A stretch of DNA of 64,000 nucleotides from JBNKZU01 sp050301795 (GTDB lineage: Bacteria > Pseudomonadota > Gammaproteobacteria > Thiohalomonadales > Thiohalomonadaceae). The notes beneath the pieces are model-generated. The model did no database searches. It was not told where the DNA came from and saw only the letters and a list, made by a program, of their open reading frames with translations. Shown in pieces: positions 51,416-60,553 of the stretch. The position numbers and the translations under genes are program-made. Location of the stretch: positions 11,646 through 75,645 of the forward strand of contig JBNKZU010000007.1 in the NCBI GenBank assembly GCA_050301795.1. The letters are read 5' to 3'. Within the stretch, counting starts at the first letter, position 1, and each line of letters begins with the position of its first letter.

Positions 51416-52849
51416 ATGGGACAGGAGATCGACTCTAAACGCTTTACCCATAGCGATTATCAGCGCTACCAAAAAGCGCTGGAACTTGAGAGTGAGTATC
51501 TTCAACAACTGGTGAATAAGCGTGGCATATCCAACCGACATGCAATCGCCGGATTCGAATTGGAAGCATGTCTGTTGAATAAAGATATGTCTCCTGCCGC
51601 AGTGAATGAAAATATTTTAAATATCCTTAATGATGATGAGACCTTCTCGCCGGAGCTTTCCCAATTCAATATTGAGATCAACGGCTCACCAAGTAAGGTT
51701 GGTGATGGCATGTTTGATGATATCTATGCCGATCTCTGTGAAAACTGGAGTCGTTGTCAAAATGCAGCGCGGCAGATTGGCAATTCATTATTGATGATCG
51801 GAATCCTGCCAACACTAAAAGAGAGTGATCTAAGCCCGGTAAATATGTCGAAGATGCGGCGATATCAGGCACTTAACGAGCAGTTGATTCGGTTTCGTAA
51901 AGGGTCACCCATTGAGCTTGATATTCAGGGCAAAGAGCATCTCCATGCCCGCCACTTTGATGTAATGCTTGAGGCGGCGACAACCTCATTTCAGACCCAC
52001 CTTCAAGTATCACAAGATAAGGTAGTGCGCTACTTTAATGCGTTTGCAATTGCATCAGCACCGGTGGTTGCCATCACCGCGAACGCTCCGTTTCTGTTTG
52101 GCAAACAGTTGTGGCAGGAGACACGTATTCCACTGTTTGAACAAGCGGTGCCGCTAGGTGGTATTGATGGTGCGAGTGCAGGGCCGATAAAACGGGTCTC
52201 ATTTGGTAGTGAATATCTGCATGAATCGATTATGGAACTGTTTCTGGATAACCTGCACCACTATCCGCCACTGCTCCCTTTTACAATGGATGAGGAGATC
52301 TCGAAGCTTGCCCATCTTCGGTTACATAATGGCACCATCTGGCGATGGAACCGTCCGATAATCGGGTTCGATAAAGATGGCCAACCCCATTTTCGAATTG
52401 AGCACAGGACAATGCCTGCTGGTCCAACCCCTATTGATATGATGGCAAACCTCGGTTTTATGCTGGGATTGGTGACTGCGCTTGCAGAGAAAATTGATCC
52501 GCCTGAGCGACAACTACCTTTTGTACGTTGTCGTGATAACTTTTATGAAGCCGCAAAATTCGGATTAAACGCACATGTTCATTGGTGTACTGGAATGAGG
52601 GGGCGCATGAGCGATCTCATGCCAAAGCTTGTTGATGAGGCGCGCAATGGGTTGGAGAATCTAGAGGTCGATTCCTATGCAATTGAGTTGCTGACAGCGA
52701 TCATCAGCGAACGTATTAAAAGTCGTCAAACCGGGGCTGCGTGGCAGATTGCATCTGCTGAACGCTATGATGGTGACCTTCGACAAATGACACAGAGATA
52801 TCAACAGCTTCAAGAGGAGGGCGAGCCAGTTCATCTATGGCCGATCTAA
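51416..52849 (+). CDS. GCS2-family carboxylate-amine ligase (glutamate-cysteine-ligase-like)
   Basis: 477 residues. AGFELEACLLNKDMSPA near the start and LSQFNIEINGSP (Glu residues for metals), then IEHRTMPAGPTPIDMMAN and LNAHVHWCTGM fit the glutamate-cysteine ligase type 2 family. Members join amino acids or amines by ATP; the actual substrates here are unknown, as this is not the classical GshA. It lies between MurU and an AstE-like deacylase, all three with gaps of 3-4 bases, so they form one operon. Confidence 0.8.
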   Translation: MGQEIDSKRFTHSDYQRYQKALELESEYLQQLVNKRGISNRHAIAGFELEACLLNKDMSPAAVNENILNILNDDETFSPELSQFNIEINGSPSKVGDGMFDDIYADLCENWSRCQNAARQIGNSLLMIGILPTLKESDLSPVNMSKMRRYQALNEQLIRFRKGSPIELDIQGKEHLHARHFDVMLEAATTSFQTHLQVSQDKVVRYFNAFAIASAPVVAITANAPFLFGKQLWQETRIPLFEQAVPLGGIDGASAGPIKRVSFGSEYLHESIMELFLDNLHHYPPLLPFTMDEEISKLAHLRLHNGTIWRWNRPIIGFDKDGQPHFRIEHRTMPAGPTPIDMMANLGFMLGLVTALAEKIDPPERQLPFVRCRDNFYEAAKFGLNAHVHWCTGMRGRMSDLMPKLVDEARNGLENLEVDSYAIELLTAIISERIKSRQTGAAWQIASAERYDGDLRQMTQRYQQLQEEGEPVHLWPI

Positions 52850-52853
52850 AGCA

Positions 52854-53867
52854 ATGACATTAACGATTCTGGAAGCGATCCCACAAGGCCTGCTTGAGTG
52901 TGATGCAGCGAATCTACATACGGTTCTAAGTGGTCCAACCTTGATCCATCTTCAAGGGCGTCATCACGCGCCACTGTTTGTCTCTGTGTTGTTACATGGC
53001 AATGAAACCACGGGTTGGGATGCGGTGAGACGAGTTCTGAACCACTACCGGAATCGTGAACTACCACGCGCAATCTCAATCTTTATTGGTAATGTGGCCG
53101 CTGCCGCTGAAGGTCTACGTGTTCTAGATAACCAGTCGGATTATAACCGCGTCTGGAATGGAGGGGTGACACCAGAACATCAACTGATGACCGAAGTGAT
53201 CCATGAAATGCAGGGCAAGAAACCCTTTGCCAGTATCGATATTCATAACAATACCGGACTCAACCCGCACTACGCTTGCATCAACTATTTAGACAACGCC
53301 TTTCTCTATCTGGCAACACTGTTTAGTCGAACGGTGGTCTATTTTATTCGGCCGCAGGAGGTGCAATCTGTCGCATTTGGCAAGATCTGCCCCGCAGTTA
53401 CGGTCGAGTGTGGTAAGCCAGGCGCAGAAGGTGGCATTGAACATGCACAGGCATTTATTGATGCAGCGCTTCATTTGGATCATTTTCCAGAGCATAACGT
53501 GTCACAACACGATTATGATCTCTACCACACCATCGCTGTGGTGAAGGTGCCGCAGGAATACTCAATAAACTTTAAATATGGAGATGAAGATCTCATCTTT
53601 GCAAATGACCTGGATCATTTTAACTTCTGCGAGTTACCCGCAGGCACCATCATCGCGGATGTTAATCGACGTGATGTGATGTTTGATGTCATGGATGAAG
53701 AGGGCAAACATATCGAGAATATCTATTTTGAGAATGATGGTGAGTATCTAAAAACACGACGTCAAATCATTCCATCCATGCTGACATTAGACCAGCGGAT
53801 CATACGTCAGGACTGTCTCTGCTATCTGATGGAGCGTCTCTCAATCAATCTTCATCAAGATCAATAA
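52854..53867 (+). CDS. Succinylglutamate desuccinylase/aspartoacylase-family zinc deacylase
   Basis: 337 residues, M14-like fold. Zinc ligands: His48 and Glu51 in LLHGNETTG, and the His in SIDIHNNTG; the catalytic Glu is in VTVECGKPG. It is the AstE/AspA family, which cleaves N-acyl amino acids. The C-terminal domain of about 100 residues follows. As partner of the GCS2 ligase next door it may reverse or process a gamma-glutamyl- or acyl-amino product. The end overlaps the converging gene by 23 bases. Confidence 0.85.
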   Translation: MTLTILEAIPQGLLECDAANLHTVLSGPTLIHLQGRHHAPLFVSVLLHGNETTGWDAVRRVLNHYRNRELPRAISIFIGNVAAAAEGLRVLDNQSDYNRVWNGGVTPEHQLMTEVIHEMQGKKPFASIDIHNNTGLNPHYACINYLDNAFLYLATLFSRTVVYFIRPQEVQSVAFGKICPAVTVECGKPGAEGGIEHAQAFIDAALHLDHFPEHNVSQHDYDLYHTIAVVKVPQEYSINFKYGDEDLIFANDLDHFNFCELPAGTIIADVNRRDVMFDVMDEEGKHIENIYFENDGEYLKTRRQIIPSMLTLDQRIIRQDCLCYLMERLSINLHQDQ

Positions 53868-54300
53868 TAAACAGATTAGGAAATCCGAGCTGATTTAGTT
53901 GTGACCATGCCTGTTCTGCATCGTCGTTGTTTTTAGAGAGGATTGCTATGAGCTTTCCACGTTGTGGCTCTAATTGATGTAGTCGAATGGGTATCTCATC
54001 CTTCTCAATCTTAAGTACAGTGTTTGTATAGTCACCGAGTACCGAGATATCAGGCGATTCATCAACGGCCACAATAATCGTCGGTTCGTTGTTAAATTGA
54101 CGTTTCTGTAGCTGAGAAATATGGATTCTATTTGAGGTGTCGTTAGCCTGAAATAGTTTCAGAAACACCACAACAATGAAAATAACCGCCGCAAGAATGA
54201 CGAGCCAACTCAAGCCGTTTGTGGTGCCGATATAACTACTGAGCAGTGCCAACAAAAGGACAATGGTTGCGATTATGGCTATCTGAGATACTTGTTTCAT
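53845..54300 (-). CDS. Small membrane protein of unknown function
   Basis: 151 residues: two N-terminal hydrophobic helices (IAIIATIVLLLALLSSYI and GLSWLVILAAVIFIVVVFLKLF) and a soluble C-terminal domain. I do not recognise the family. It starts 9 bases after the GAF-HD-GYP stop and is probably co-transcribed with it. Its C-terminal end overlaps the deacylase by 23 bases. Confidence 0.65.
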   Translation of the reverse strand: MKQVSQIAIIATIVLLLALLSSYIGTTNGLSWLVILAAVIFIVVVFLKLFQANDTSNRIHISQLQKRQFNNEPTIIVAVDESPDISVLGDYTNTVLKIEKDEIPIRLHQLEPQRGKLIAILSKNNDDAEQAWSQLNQLGFPNLFIIDLDED

Positions 54301-54309
54301 TTTGCTCGC

Positions 54310-55974
54310 TTATTGTTGACGTTTCTCTGGTGGGATATATCCCGGAATATCATCAGTGTCTAACTCATCAATCAACTCTTTTTTAAGATGCTTCTGTGCA
54401 TAATTTAGATAGATTTTTTGATCAATGAACAGATTGAATAGATCCGGATCAATATGATGGTTCTCTTTCATCACGCCGAGGATACGTATTGATTCACTAA
54501 GCGTTTTTGCACTTTTGTAGGGTCTATCGGTTGCAGTGAGTGCTTCAAAGATATCTGCGATGGCAAGCATTCTTGCCTGAAGAGACATCTCATCAGCGGT
54601 TAGTCCCTGAGGGTAACCCTTGCCATCAATACGCTCATGGTGACCTCCGGCATATTCGGGCACGTTGCGTAAATGTTTTGGAAACGGTAGCGACTCAAGC
54701 ATTTTAATGGTTGCAACGATATGATGATTGATCACCTCCCGCTCCTCATCCGTTAATGTGCCTTTTGAGATGGTAAGGTTTTTAACCTCATTGTTACACA
54801 AGAGTTTGTGTGTATACCCCGATACCTCTATCTCCTGTTTAGCAATCTCTGCGACACGGAGTTGATCCTCGGTGGTCATAAACTCACTACCAATATTGAC
54901 TCTTTGCAGGAACCTCAACTCTTCATCAAGTGTTTGAATTGTGTCGTTAAACTGCTTTTGGAGTTGCTCATCGTCGTATTGTTCACCGAGTTCTAAACGC
55001 TCGATCTTGGCCTCAAGCATCCTGATTTTTGCATCGCGTTTTAGGATCTCGTAGCGGGTTTTAACGGTTTCAATCCGATCATAGATGGTTTCAAGTTTTG
55101 AACTCTTATCGACCACATATTCAGGTGTTGTGATCTTGCCGCAGTCATGGAGCCATGCCGCAATACTCAGCTCATAAAAATCATCATCATTAAGGCTGAA
55201 GTCTTTAAATATGCCTTCATGCGATTGGTTTGCTGCTTCTGCGAGCATCATGGTTAATTCAGGTACGCGACGACAGTGTCCGCCGGTATAGGGTGACTTA
55301 TCATCAATCGCACCTGCAATCAGTTGGATTAAGGACTCAAGCAGAGTCTTTAAATCATCGATTAATCGGCGATTGGTTAATGCAATTGCCGCAAGAGAGG
55401 CAAGCGATTCAGTTAGCCGTTGTGCCTCAGAATCAAAAGCGATGATCTCACCACTGACAGGATCTTGGGCATTGATGAGCTGTAAAACACCAATGATATC
55501 TCCTTCATGGTTTTTCATCGGGATTGTCAGGAATGACTTCGAATGATAGCCGGTGCTGTCATCGAACTTACGGGTTCCTGAGAAATCGAAACCATCCGTA
55601 TGGTAGGCATCAGCGATATTGATGGTGGTATGGTTATTGACGGCGTAGGTAACCACCATTTTATTATTCGGATTTCCATCCTTGTCGTATCGATAGAGCG
55701 GGGGGAAGGGTATCTTTTTTGATGAGGTTCCACCCATCTCATAGTTGAGTGAGTCGGTGCGAACGATCTCCATTCTGATGGCGCCTTCATCATCGACAGA
55801 ATAGAGGGTTCCGCCATCAGCCCTGGTCAGGGATTTGGCGCCGACAAGGATCATCTCTAAAAGGCGTTGCGTGTTCTGTTCGGAGGATAGGGCAATACCG
55901 ATCTCTGTCAGCTTTTCCAGTTTCTCAAGCTGATTCTGATCATGTGCTGCATCCTTCTTCTTGATCATCATCAA
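54310..55974 (-). CDS. GAF-HD-GYP cyclic-di-GMP phosphodiesterase
   Basis: 554 residues, cytoplasmic. A GAF domain (about 20-205) with LTRADGGTLYSVDDEGAIRMEIVRTDSLN is followed by HD-GYP: His233, HD at 276-277 (WLHDCGKITTPEYVVD), HHERIDGKGYP at 445-455, then ARMLAIADIFEALTATDRPYK. Both metal and GYP signatures are intact, so it should degrade cyclic-di-GMP. Between 290 and 405 there is a long helical insertion (KTRYEILKRDAKIRMLEAKIERLELGE) that splits the catalytic domain. It is upstream of, and probably in operon with, the membrane protein at 53845. Confidence 0.9.
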   Translation of the reverse strand: MMMIKKKDAAHDQNQLEKLEKLTEIGIALSSEQNTQRLLEMILVGAKSLTRADGGTLYSVDDEGAIRMEIVRTDSLNYEMGGTSSKKIPFPPLYRYDKDGNPNNKMVVTYAVNNHTTINIADAYHTDGFDFSGTRKFDDSTGYHSKSFLTIPMKNHEGDIIGVLQLINAQDPVSGEIIAFDSEAQRLTESLASLAAIALTNRRLIDDLKTLLESLIQLIAGAIDDKSPYTGGHCRRVPELTMMLAEAANQSHEGIFKDFSLNDDDFYELSIAAWLHDCGKITTPEYVVDKSSKLETIYDRIETVKTRYEILKRDAKIRMLEAKIERLELGEQYDDEQLQKQFNDTIQTLDEELRFLQRVNIGSEFMTTEDQLRVAEIAKQEIEVSGYTHKLLCNNEVKNLTISKGTLTDEEREVINHHIVATIKMLESLPFPKHLRNVPEYAGGHHERIDGKGYPQGLTADEMSLQARMLAIADIFEALTATDRPYKSAKTLSESIRILGVMKENHHIDPDLFNLFIDQKIYLNYAQKHLKKELIDELDTDDIPGYIPPEKRQQ

Positions 55975-56116
55975 AATACCATGCTTATTGGGGGCTTGAA
56001 CATTGTAACCATCATGAATGTCATTCGGCTAATAAATTCACGGGTTTGTAGATATTAGCACTATCTATATAATACGCAGGTTCTGTTGATATAAACCGTA
56101 AGGATCTCTGTTCCCG

Positions 56117-57133
56117 ATGCAGATTAATTGCAAAAATGCTCTAACACTGGCTGTATTGACTCTTTTTTTGATGAGTAATGCGGTAATTGCTGATGGTCTT
56201 AAGTTTGTCAGAAAAAACTTTGAGGCTGGTCACTACGCTGAGACGATTATCGCTTACGAGCGTTTGGATGAAGATCTAAAGAGACAGTCGGATGCTCGGT
56301 TTATCTATGCAACAGCGCTTTCGAAGGAGGGGCGAATAGAGTCTGCAACACTAATCTTCGAACAGTTGGTAAAAGATAACCCACAAACACCGGAATATTT
56401 TAACAATTTAGCGGTGCTCTATAGTAAACAGAACCGATTCGATGATGCGCAAAAGGCCTTGGAAAATGGTCTGGCAACACATAAGAGTTACCAAACCATT
56501 ACCGAAAATCTACATCGACTGTTTCAAGAGCAGTCCCGTCTCTCTTATGCAAAAGCGTTGAATGTCGATAATCAGCCGATCAAACTGGCAATGATTAATC
56601 AAATTGAGAAGAAAACACTGCCTGTCGTGACCTTAAAGCCGACGGTTGTTGACGTTCCAAATAACACCGTAACTCAAATCGGGGATGCAGCCCCTATCTC
56701 AACGCCATCGACCATGCCAATGATAGTTGCGGCAGATAAGCCACAAGCCCCGAAGGCTATTATCAGTTCAATTAAAGCCAAAAACCCGATCGATACGATT
56801 ATTAGTCGACTTCACGAATGGGCTGATTACTGGCAGAACCGGGATCTTAATAACTATTTCGCATCATATGACGACAATTTCAAGTCGATTCGCTGGCCGG
56901 AACGCAGTGTTTGGAAGAGTGAACGAACAAGGCGTATTCTCAAACCTAAAGAGATCCATATTGCGATTGACAATATTGAGGTCAATGAATTGTCTGGCGA
57001 GGGGTATCGTGTAGACTTTGATATGGTCTATCGTTCAGATTTTTATCAGGATAAAACCCGAAAACGCATTGATTTTGTTCAGAAATCTGGAAAATGGCTT
57101 ATACTGCGAGAAGTTTCATTAAAGGCTTATTGA
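56117..57133 (+). CDS. Secreted TPR protein with Cds6-like C-terminal domain
   Basis: 338 residues. A signal peptide (ALTLAVLTLFLMSNAVIA) is followed by TPR repeats (about 25-150, for example TPEYFNNLAVLYSKQNRFDDAQKALENGL), a Pro/Thr-rich linker, and a C-terminal NTF2/SnoaL-like domain of about 115 residues (HEWADYWQNRDLNNYFASY to GKWLILRE). The same domain ends the L,D-transpeptidase next door. It may guide or scaffold that enzyme at the cell wall; inference. It begins 143 bases after the divergent GAF-HD-GYP gene. Confidence 0.85.
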   Translation: MQINCKNALTLAVLTLFLMSNAVIADGLKFVRKNFEAGHYAETIIAYERLDEDLKRQSDARFIYATALSKEGRIESATLIFEQLVKDNPQTPEYFNNLAVLYSKQNRFDDAQKALENGLATHKSYQTITENLHRLFQEQSRLSYAKALNVDNQPIKLAMINQIEKKTLPVVTLKPTVVDVPNNTVTQIGDAAPISTPSTMPMIVAADKPQAPKAIISSIKAKNPIDTIISRLHEWADYWQNRDLNNYFASYDDNFKSIRWPERSVWKSERTRRILKPKEIHIAIDNIEVNELSGEGYRVDFDMVYRSDFYQDKTRKRIDFVQKSGKWLILREVSLKAY

Positions 57134-57138
57134 TATCC

Positions 57139-58467
57139 ATGGTTAAACAAACGGTCAGATTCGGGTTATTGCTATCTGCTCTGATAGTCTCTCAATGGTG
57201 TGTTGCACAGACATCTGGCGGTGATACTCAAAAATACCACTTGATGCCTCTGAGTAGTCAAAGCAGTAGCGCAAGCATCTATGATGAAGCGATCCAGAAA
57301 CTGGAGCAGCGTCGCAGTGTCTATCCTGATGATTATGAAGCCAGTTTATTGATTGGATTGCTGAAATTTAAATCCGGTCAGACTCAGGAGGCGATAGAGG
57401 AGATGGATGCCTTAACACTTAAGGCACCTAAATTTCATTTAGCCTACCTGATTCAAGGCGATATGCTGCTTTCAAATGCACAAACCGTTACCGATTTTGG
57501 CGCCGTACCGCTATTACCTGGATTGAAACAGCACAAAGAGGAGATTGATCGCCTCAATCTGCTAAAGAATGAGGCCGAAGCACGGCTTACAGCCTTTCTG
57601 GACACCCTACCGAACGGACGACTTCCAAGAGAGTTATTACAGATCGATAAAAGCGTTAAAAATGCCATTCTTGTGGACAAAAGCGCTCATCGTCTCTATG
57701 TCTATGCGTTAAATGAGGCTACCGGTCGCCCTGAATTGGTTCGTGATTACTATGTAAGTACAGGAAAGCTCAATGGGAATAAACGGGTTGTCGGTGATCT
57801 GAAGACTCCAGAAGGTGTCTATTTTATTACCTCCCATATTCCGCAAAAACGACTACCCGCAAAGTACGGTATTTCGGCTTATCCGATGAACTATCCAAAC
57901 GAGTTGGATCGCAAGCTGGGCAAGACTGGCTACGGAATCTGGCTTCATGGAACAGATCCGGTCTACTACAGTCGTCCTCCCCTGGATAGCGAAGGCTGTG
58001 TAGTGCTTCCGAATATCGATCTCTCAAATGTGAGCCAGTTTTTAAACCCTGGTAGAACACCAGTGATCGTTGCCGAGAACGTCACCTGGTTAGAACCATC
58101 AAAATGGGAGCAGCTCTCAGTAGAAGTTGAGGCGGCAATCCATGCATGGCGTGACGATTGGGGGAGTGGTGATGTTGATGCCTATCTTGGTCACTACGCA
58201 ACCGAATTCTGGAGTGGTGGCTATAATCGAGACTCCTGGAGCAAGCGCAAACGCCGCATTGCACAATCAAAAACCTATCAATCGATCGGCATCGATAAAT
58301 TGTCACTATTCACCTATCCGAAATCAGCAACGGATGGCCGTGAGATTATTGTTGCTAATTTCAGACAGGATTATCGCTCAAACAACTTCAGCAATGCGAT
58401 GGATAAGCGTCTCTATCTAACACGTGAAGATGGACAGTGGCGCGTTCTGTACGAAGGTGCACAATAG
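57139..58467 (+). CDS. L,D-transpeptidase with Cds6-like C-terminal domain
   Basis: 442 residues with a signal peptide (FGLLLSALIVSQWCVAQ). The L,D-transpeptidase (YkuD) catalytic domain lies about 165-310: the motif WLHGTD (His270) and SEGCVVLPN (Cys287), in place of the usual SHGC. These enzymes form 3-3 cross-links in peptidoglycan or anchor lipoproteins; the subgroup with a Cds6-like tail includes cell-shape carboxypeptidases (Csd6/Pgp2), so either transpeptidase or L,D-carboxypeptidase activity is possible. A TPR-like N-terminal part (about 45-120) precedes it. ATG 57139 is chosen as the frame before it lies in the previous gene. Confidence 0.9.
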   Translation: MVKQTVRFGLLLSALIVSQWCVAQTSGGDTQKYHLMPLSSQSSSASIYDEAIQKLEQRRSVYPDDYEASLLIGLLKFKSGQTQEAIEEMDALTLKAPKFHLAYLIQGDMLLSNAQTVTDFGAVPLLPGLKQHKEEIDRLNLLKNEAEARLTAFLDTLPNGRLPRELLQIDKSVKNAILVDKSAHRLYVYALNEATGRPELVRDYYVSTGKLNGNKRVVGDLKTPEGVYFITSHIPQKRLPAKYGISAYPMNYPNELDRKLGKTGYGIWLHGTDPVYYSRPPLDSEGCVVLPNIDLSNVSQFLNPGRTPVIVAENVTWLEPSKWEQLSVEVEAAIHAWRDDWGSGDVDAYLGHYATEFWSGGYNRDSWSKRKRRIAQSKTYQSIGIDKLSLFTYPKSATDGREIIVANFRQDYRSNNFSNAMDKRLYLTREDGQWRVLYEGAQ

Positions 58468-58469
58468 CC

Positions 58470-59015
58470 TTATTCAGGCTTAATATCGGTAGGCTTGCCA
58501 TCAAGGCTGACAACATTGTTTCGTTGTTGATAAGCGTGTATACCCTCATCTCCTTTTTTATCGATCCACTGGGTGAGTTGTTCACGCTGCCCCTGATAGC
58601 TCATTAATGGAACACCAAAACCACATGAGGTGTGAACCAATTCAATCTTCATATCGATAACTTGCCGGGCACCTTTGCTATCAGGAAAATGGTGAAGTGT
58701 TGACTCCCAGTTATCATCGCCAGGTTTGATCAGCGTGGCGTGTCCATAAAGTCGTAGAATAAGCGGATTTCCACTAAATGAGCAGAACATGATCGTCATT
58801 CGACTGTTCTCAAGAAGGTGTGCAGCAGTCTCATTGCCGCTACCTGTGTAGTTAAGCCAGATGACTTGAGTCGGGCTAATCACTCGCAGGCTATCCATCC
58901 CCTTTGGTGATAGGTTAATTCGCCCCTCATCCGGCGCAGTGCTAACAAAATAGAGCGGCTGTTGCTCAATAAAATCGATATGTTTCGGTTTTAATGCGTC
59001 AAATTTTGCACCCAT
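58470..59015 (-). CDS. Pyridoxamine 5'-phosphate oxidase-family protein
   Basis: 181 residues with the split-barrel flavin fold: FVSTAPDEGRINLSPKGMDSLRVISPTQVIWLNYTGSGNETAAHLLENSRMTIMF is typical of the PPOX-type family that binds FMN or F420. The usual biosynthetic motifs of PdxH are absent, so it is not a pyridoxal enzyme. It follows the aldehyde dehydrogenase by 9 bases and probably shares its operon. Converges with the transpeptidase gene. Confidence 0.85.
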   Translation of the reverse strand: MGAKFDALKPKHIDFIEQQPLYFVSTAPDEGRINLSPKGMDSLRVISPTQVIWLNYTGSGNETAAHLLENSRMTIMFCSFSGNPLILRLYGHATLIKPGDDNWESTLHHFPDSKGARQVIDMKIELVHTSCGFGVPLMSYQGQREQLTQWIDKKGDEGIHAYQQRNNVVSLDGKPTDIKPE

Positions 59016-59024
59016 CTTCAGCTC

Positions 59025-60458
59025 CTAACGGATATTTAACCATTTGATCAGTTTATGGATCGCCTTACGATAAGGGGGCAATGCAAAACGTAGGGTATTT
59101 AACTTTCCTTTGGCAACGACACCGCGTTGATTGGATAGCTCAATAAAGCCTTCATACCCATGATAACGTCCAATGCCCGAATCGCCACTCCCGCCAAAGG
59201 GTAGGCTCGATTGAGCCGCGTGTGAGAGTACATCGTTAATGCAAACCCCGCCGCTTGTGGTCTCCTCTAAAAAGCGCTGCTGCTCTTTTTGATTGTATCC
59301 GTAATAGTAGAGCGCTAAAGGTCTGGGGCGGGTGTTGATGTATTCAAGCACATCATCAATGTTTCGATAGGTCAATATCGGCAAGAGCGGGCCGAAGATC
59401 TCCTGCTGCATGATCGCCATCTCATCGGTTGGGTTGAGCACTAAGGTCGGTGCAATCTTGTTTGATTCAGAGAGCACTTCATCAGATGGATTGACCTCAA
59501 CGATCTTTGCACCTTTGGTTTTAGCATCCTCTAAAAGCGCGATAAGACGTTGATACTGACGCTGATTAATAATGGATGTGTAATCATCATTTGTAGCCAG
59601 AGTGGGATAACAGCTTTTAACCGATGATTGATAACACTGAACAAAATCATCAACCCTTGATTCAGGGCAGAAGAGGTAATCGGGTGCGATGCAGGTTTGT
59701 CCGCTATTAAAGAGCTTGCCGAAGGTGATGAGTGAAACCGCATCCTCCATCGCAATATTATCTGAAATGACAGCCGGACTTTTGCCGCCCAGCTCTAAGG
59801 TCACTGGTGTCAGATTCTTCGCTGCGGCAATCATAACCTCCCTGCCGACAGCAGTTGAGCCGGTAAAGATAAGATGATCAAAGGGTAGTGAAGTGAATGC
59901 CTTTCCAAGCTCAGTATCACCACAAAATGCCCGAAACTCCGTATCACTGAATATTTCATTGATTAGTGTTGCCAAGAGTGCTGACGTTTTTGGGGTGTGT
60001 TCTGACAGTTTTAACATGACACGGTTTCCTGCGGCAATCGCATCTATCGCAGGTGCGAGGGTGAGCAGCAGTGGATAGTTCCAGGGTGCAATAACGCCGA
60101 CTACCCCTTTCGGCTGGTAATGAACATAGCTACGACCCGGCAGGAACACGAGATCAAGAACTCGTTTTGATGGTTTTATCCATTTCGGAAGTTTTTTGAT
60201 GATGTGTTTAATATGCGCCATCAGCACATTTATCTCGCCAAGATAGGTCTCATCAAATGAACGTGTGCCAAAGTCTTTATCGATTGCGGCAGCAAGTTGT
60301 TTTTGATTGGTGAGTAATAAAGTGCGTAAGCGTTGTAAACGCTCTATTCTGGTTTTAAGTGGTGGATAAGGGTGATGAAGAAAGTCATCCTTGAGTCGTT
60401 TCAGTGCGGTCTCAAGTTCACTTGCTGGATCATTTTTGTCTGTCTTTATCGTCACCAA
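59025..60458 (-). CDS. NAD(P)-dependent aldehyde dehydrogenase (coniferyl-type)
   Basis: 477 residues, class 3-like aldehyde dehydrogenase. Catalytic Cys256 is in NSGQTCIAPD and Glu222 in TLELGGKSPAV; GSTAVGREV is the nucleotide loop; WNYPLLL is the substrate and NAD loop. The C-terminal hydrophobic end recalls coniferyl aldehyde dehydrogenase CalB and membrane-bound fatty aldehyde dehydrogenase. It oxidises medium or aromatic aldehydes; true substrate unknown. It is divergent from kefF. Confidence 0.92.
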   Translation of the reverse strand: MVTIKTDKNDPASELETALKRLKDDFLHHPYPPLKTRIERLQRLRTLLLTNQKQLAAAIDKDFGTRSFDETYLGEINVLMAHIKHIIKKLPKWIKPSKRVLDLVFLPGRSYVHYQPKGVVGVIAPWNYPLLLTLAPAIDAIAAGNRVMLKLSEHTPKTSALLATLINEIFSDTEFRAFCGDTELGKAFTSLPFDHLIFTGSTAVGREVMIAAAKNLTPVTLELGGKSPAVISDNIAMEDAVSLITFGKLFNSGQTCIAPDYLFCPESRVDDFVQCYQSSVKSCYPTLATNDDYTSIINQRQYQRLIALLEDAKTKGAKIVEVNPSDEVLSESNKIAPTLVLNPTDEMAIMQQEIFGPLLPILTYRNIDDVLEYINTRPRPLALYYYGYNQKEQQRFLEETTSGGVCINDVLSHAAQSSLPFGGSGDSGIGRYHGYEGFIELSNQRGVVAKGKLNTLRFALPPYRKAIHKLIKWLNIR

Positions 60459-60553
60459 TATGACCTCAGAAATAATGTGGAATCTGTTATGTCGTGTAAT
60501 CTTCTGTTATATGTGTAGTATCGTCACAATTACAGATAATTGAAAGCTGGTAG

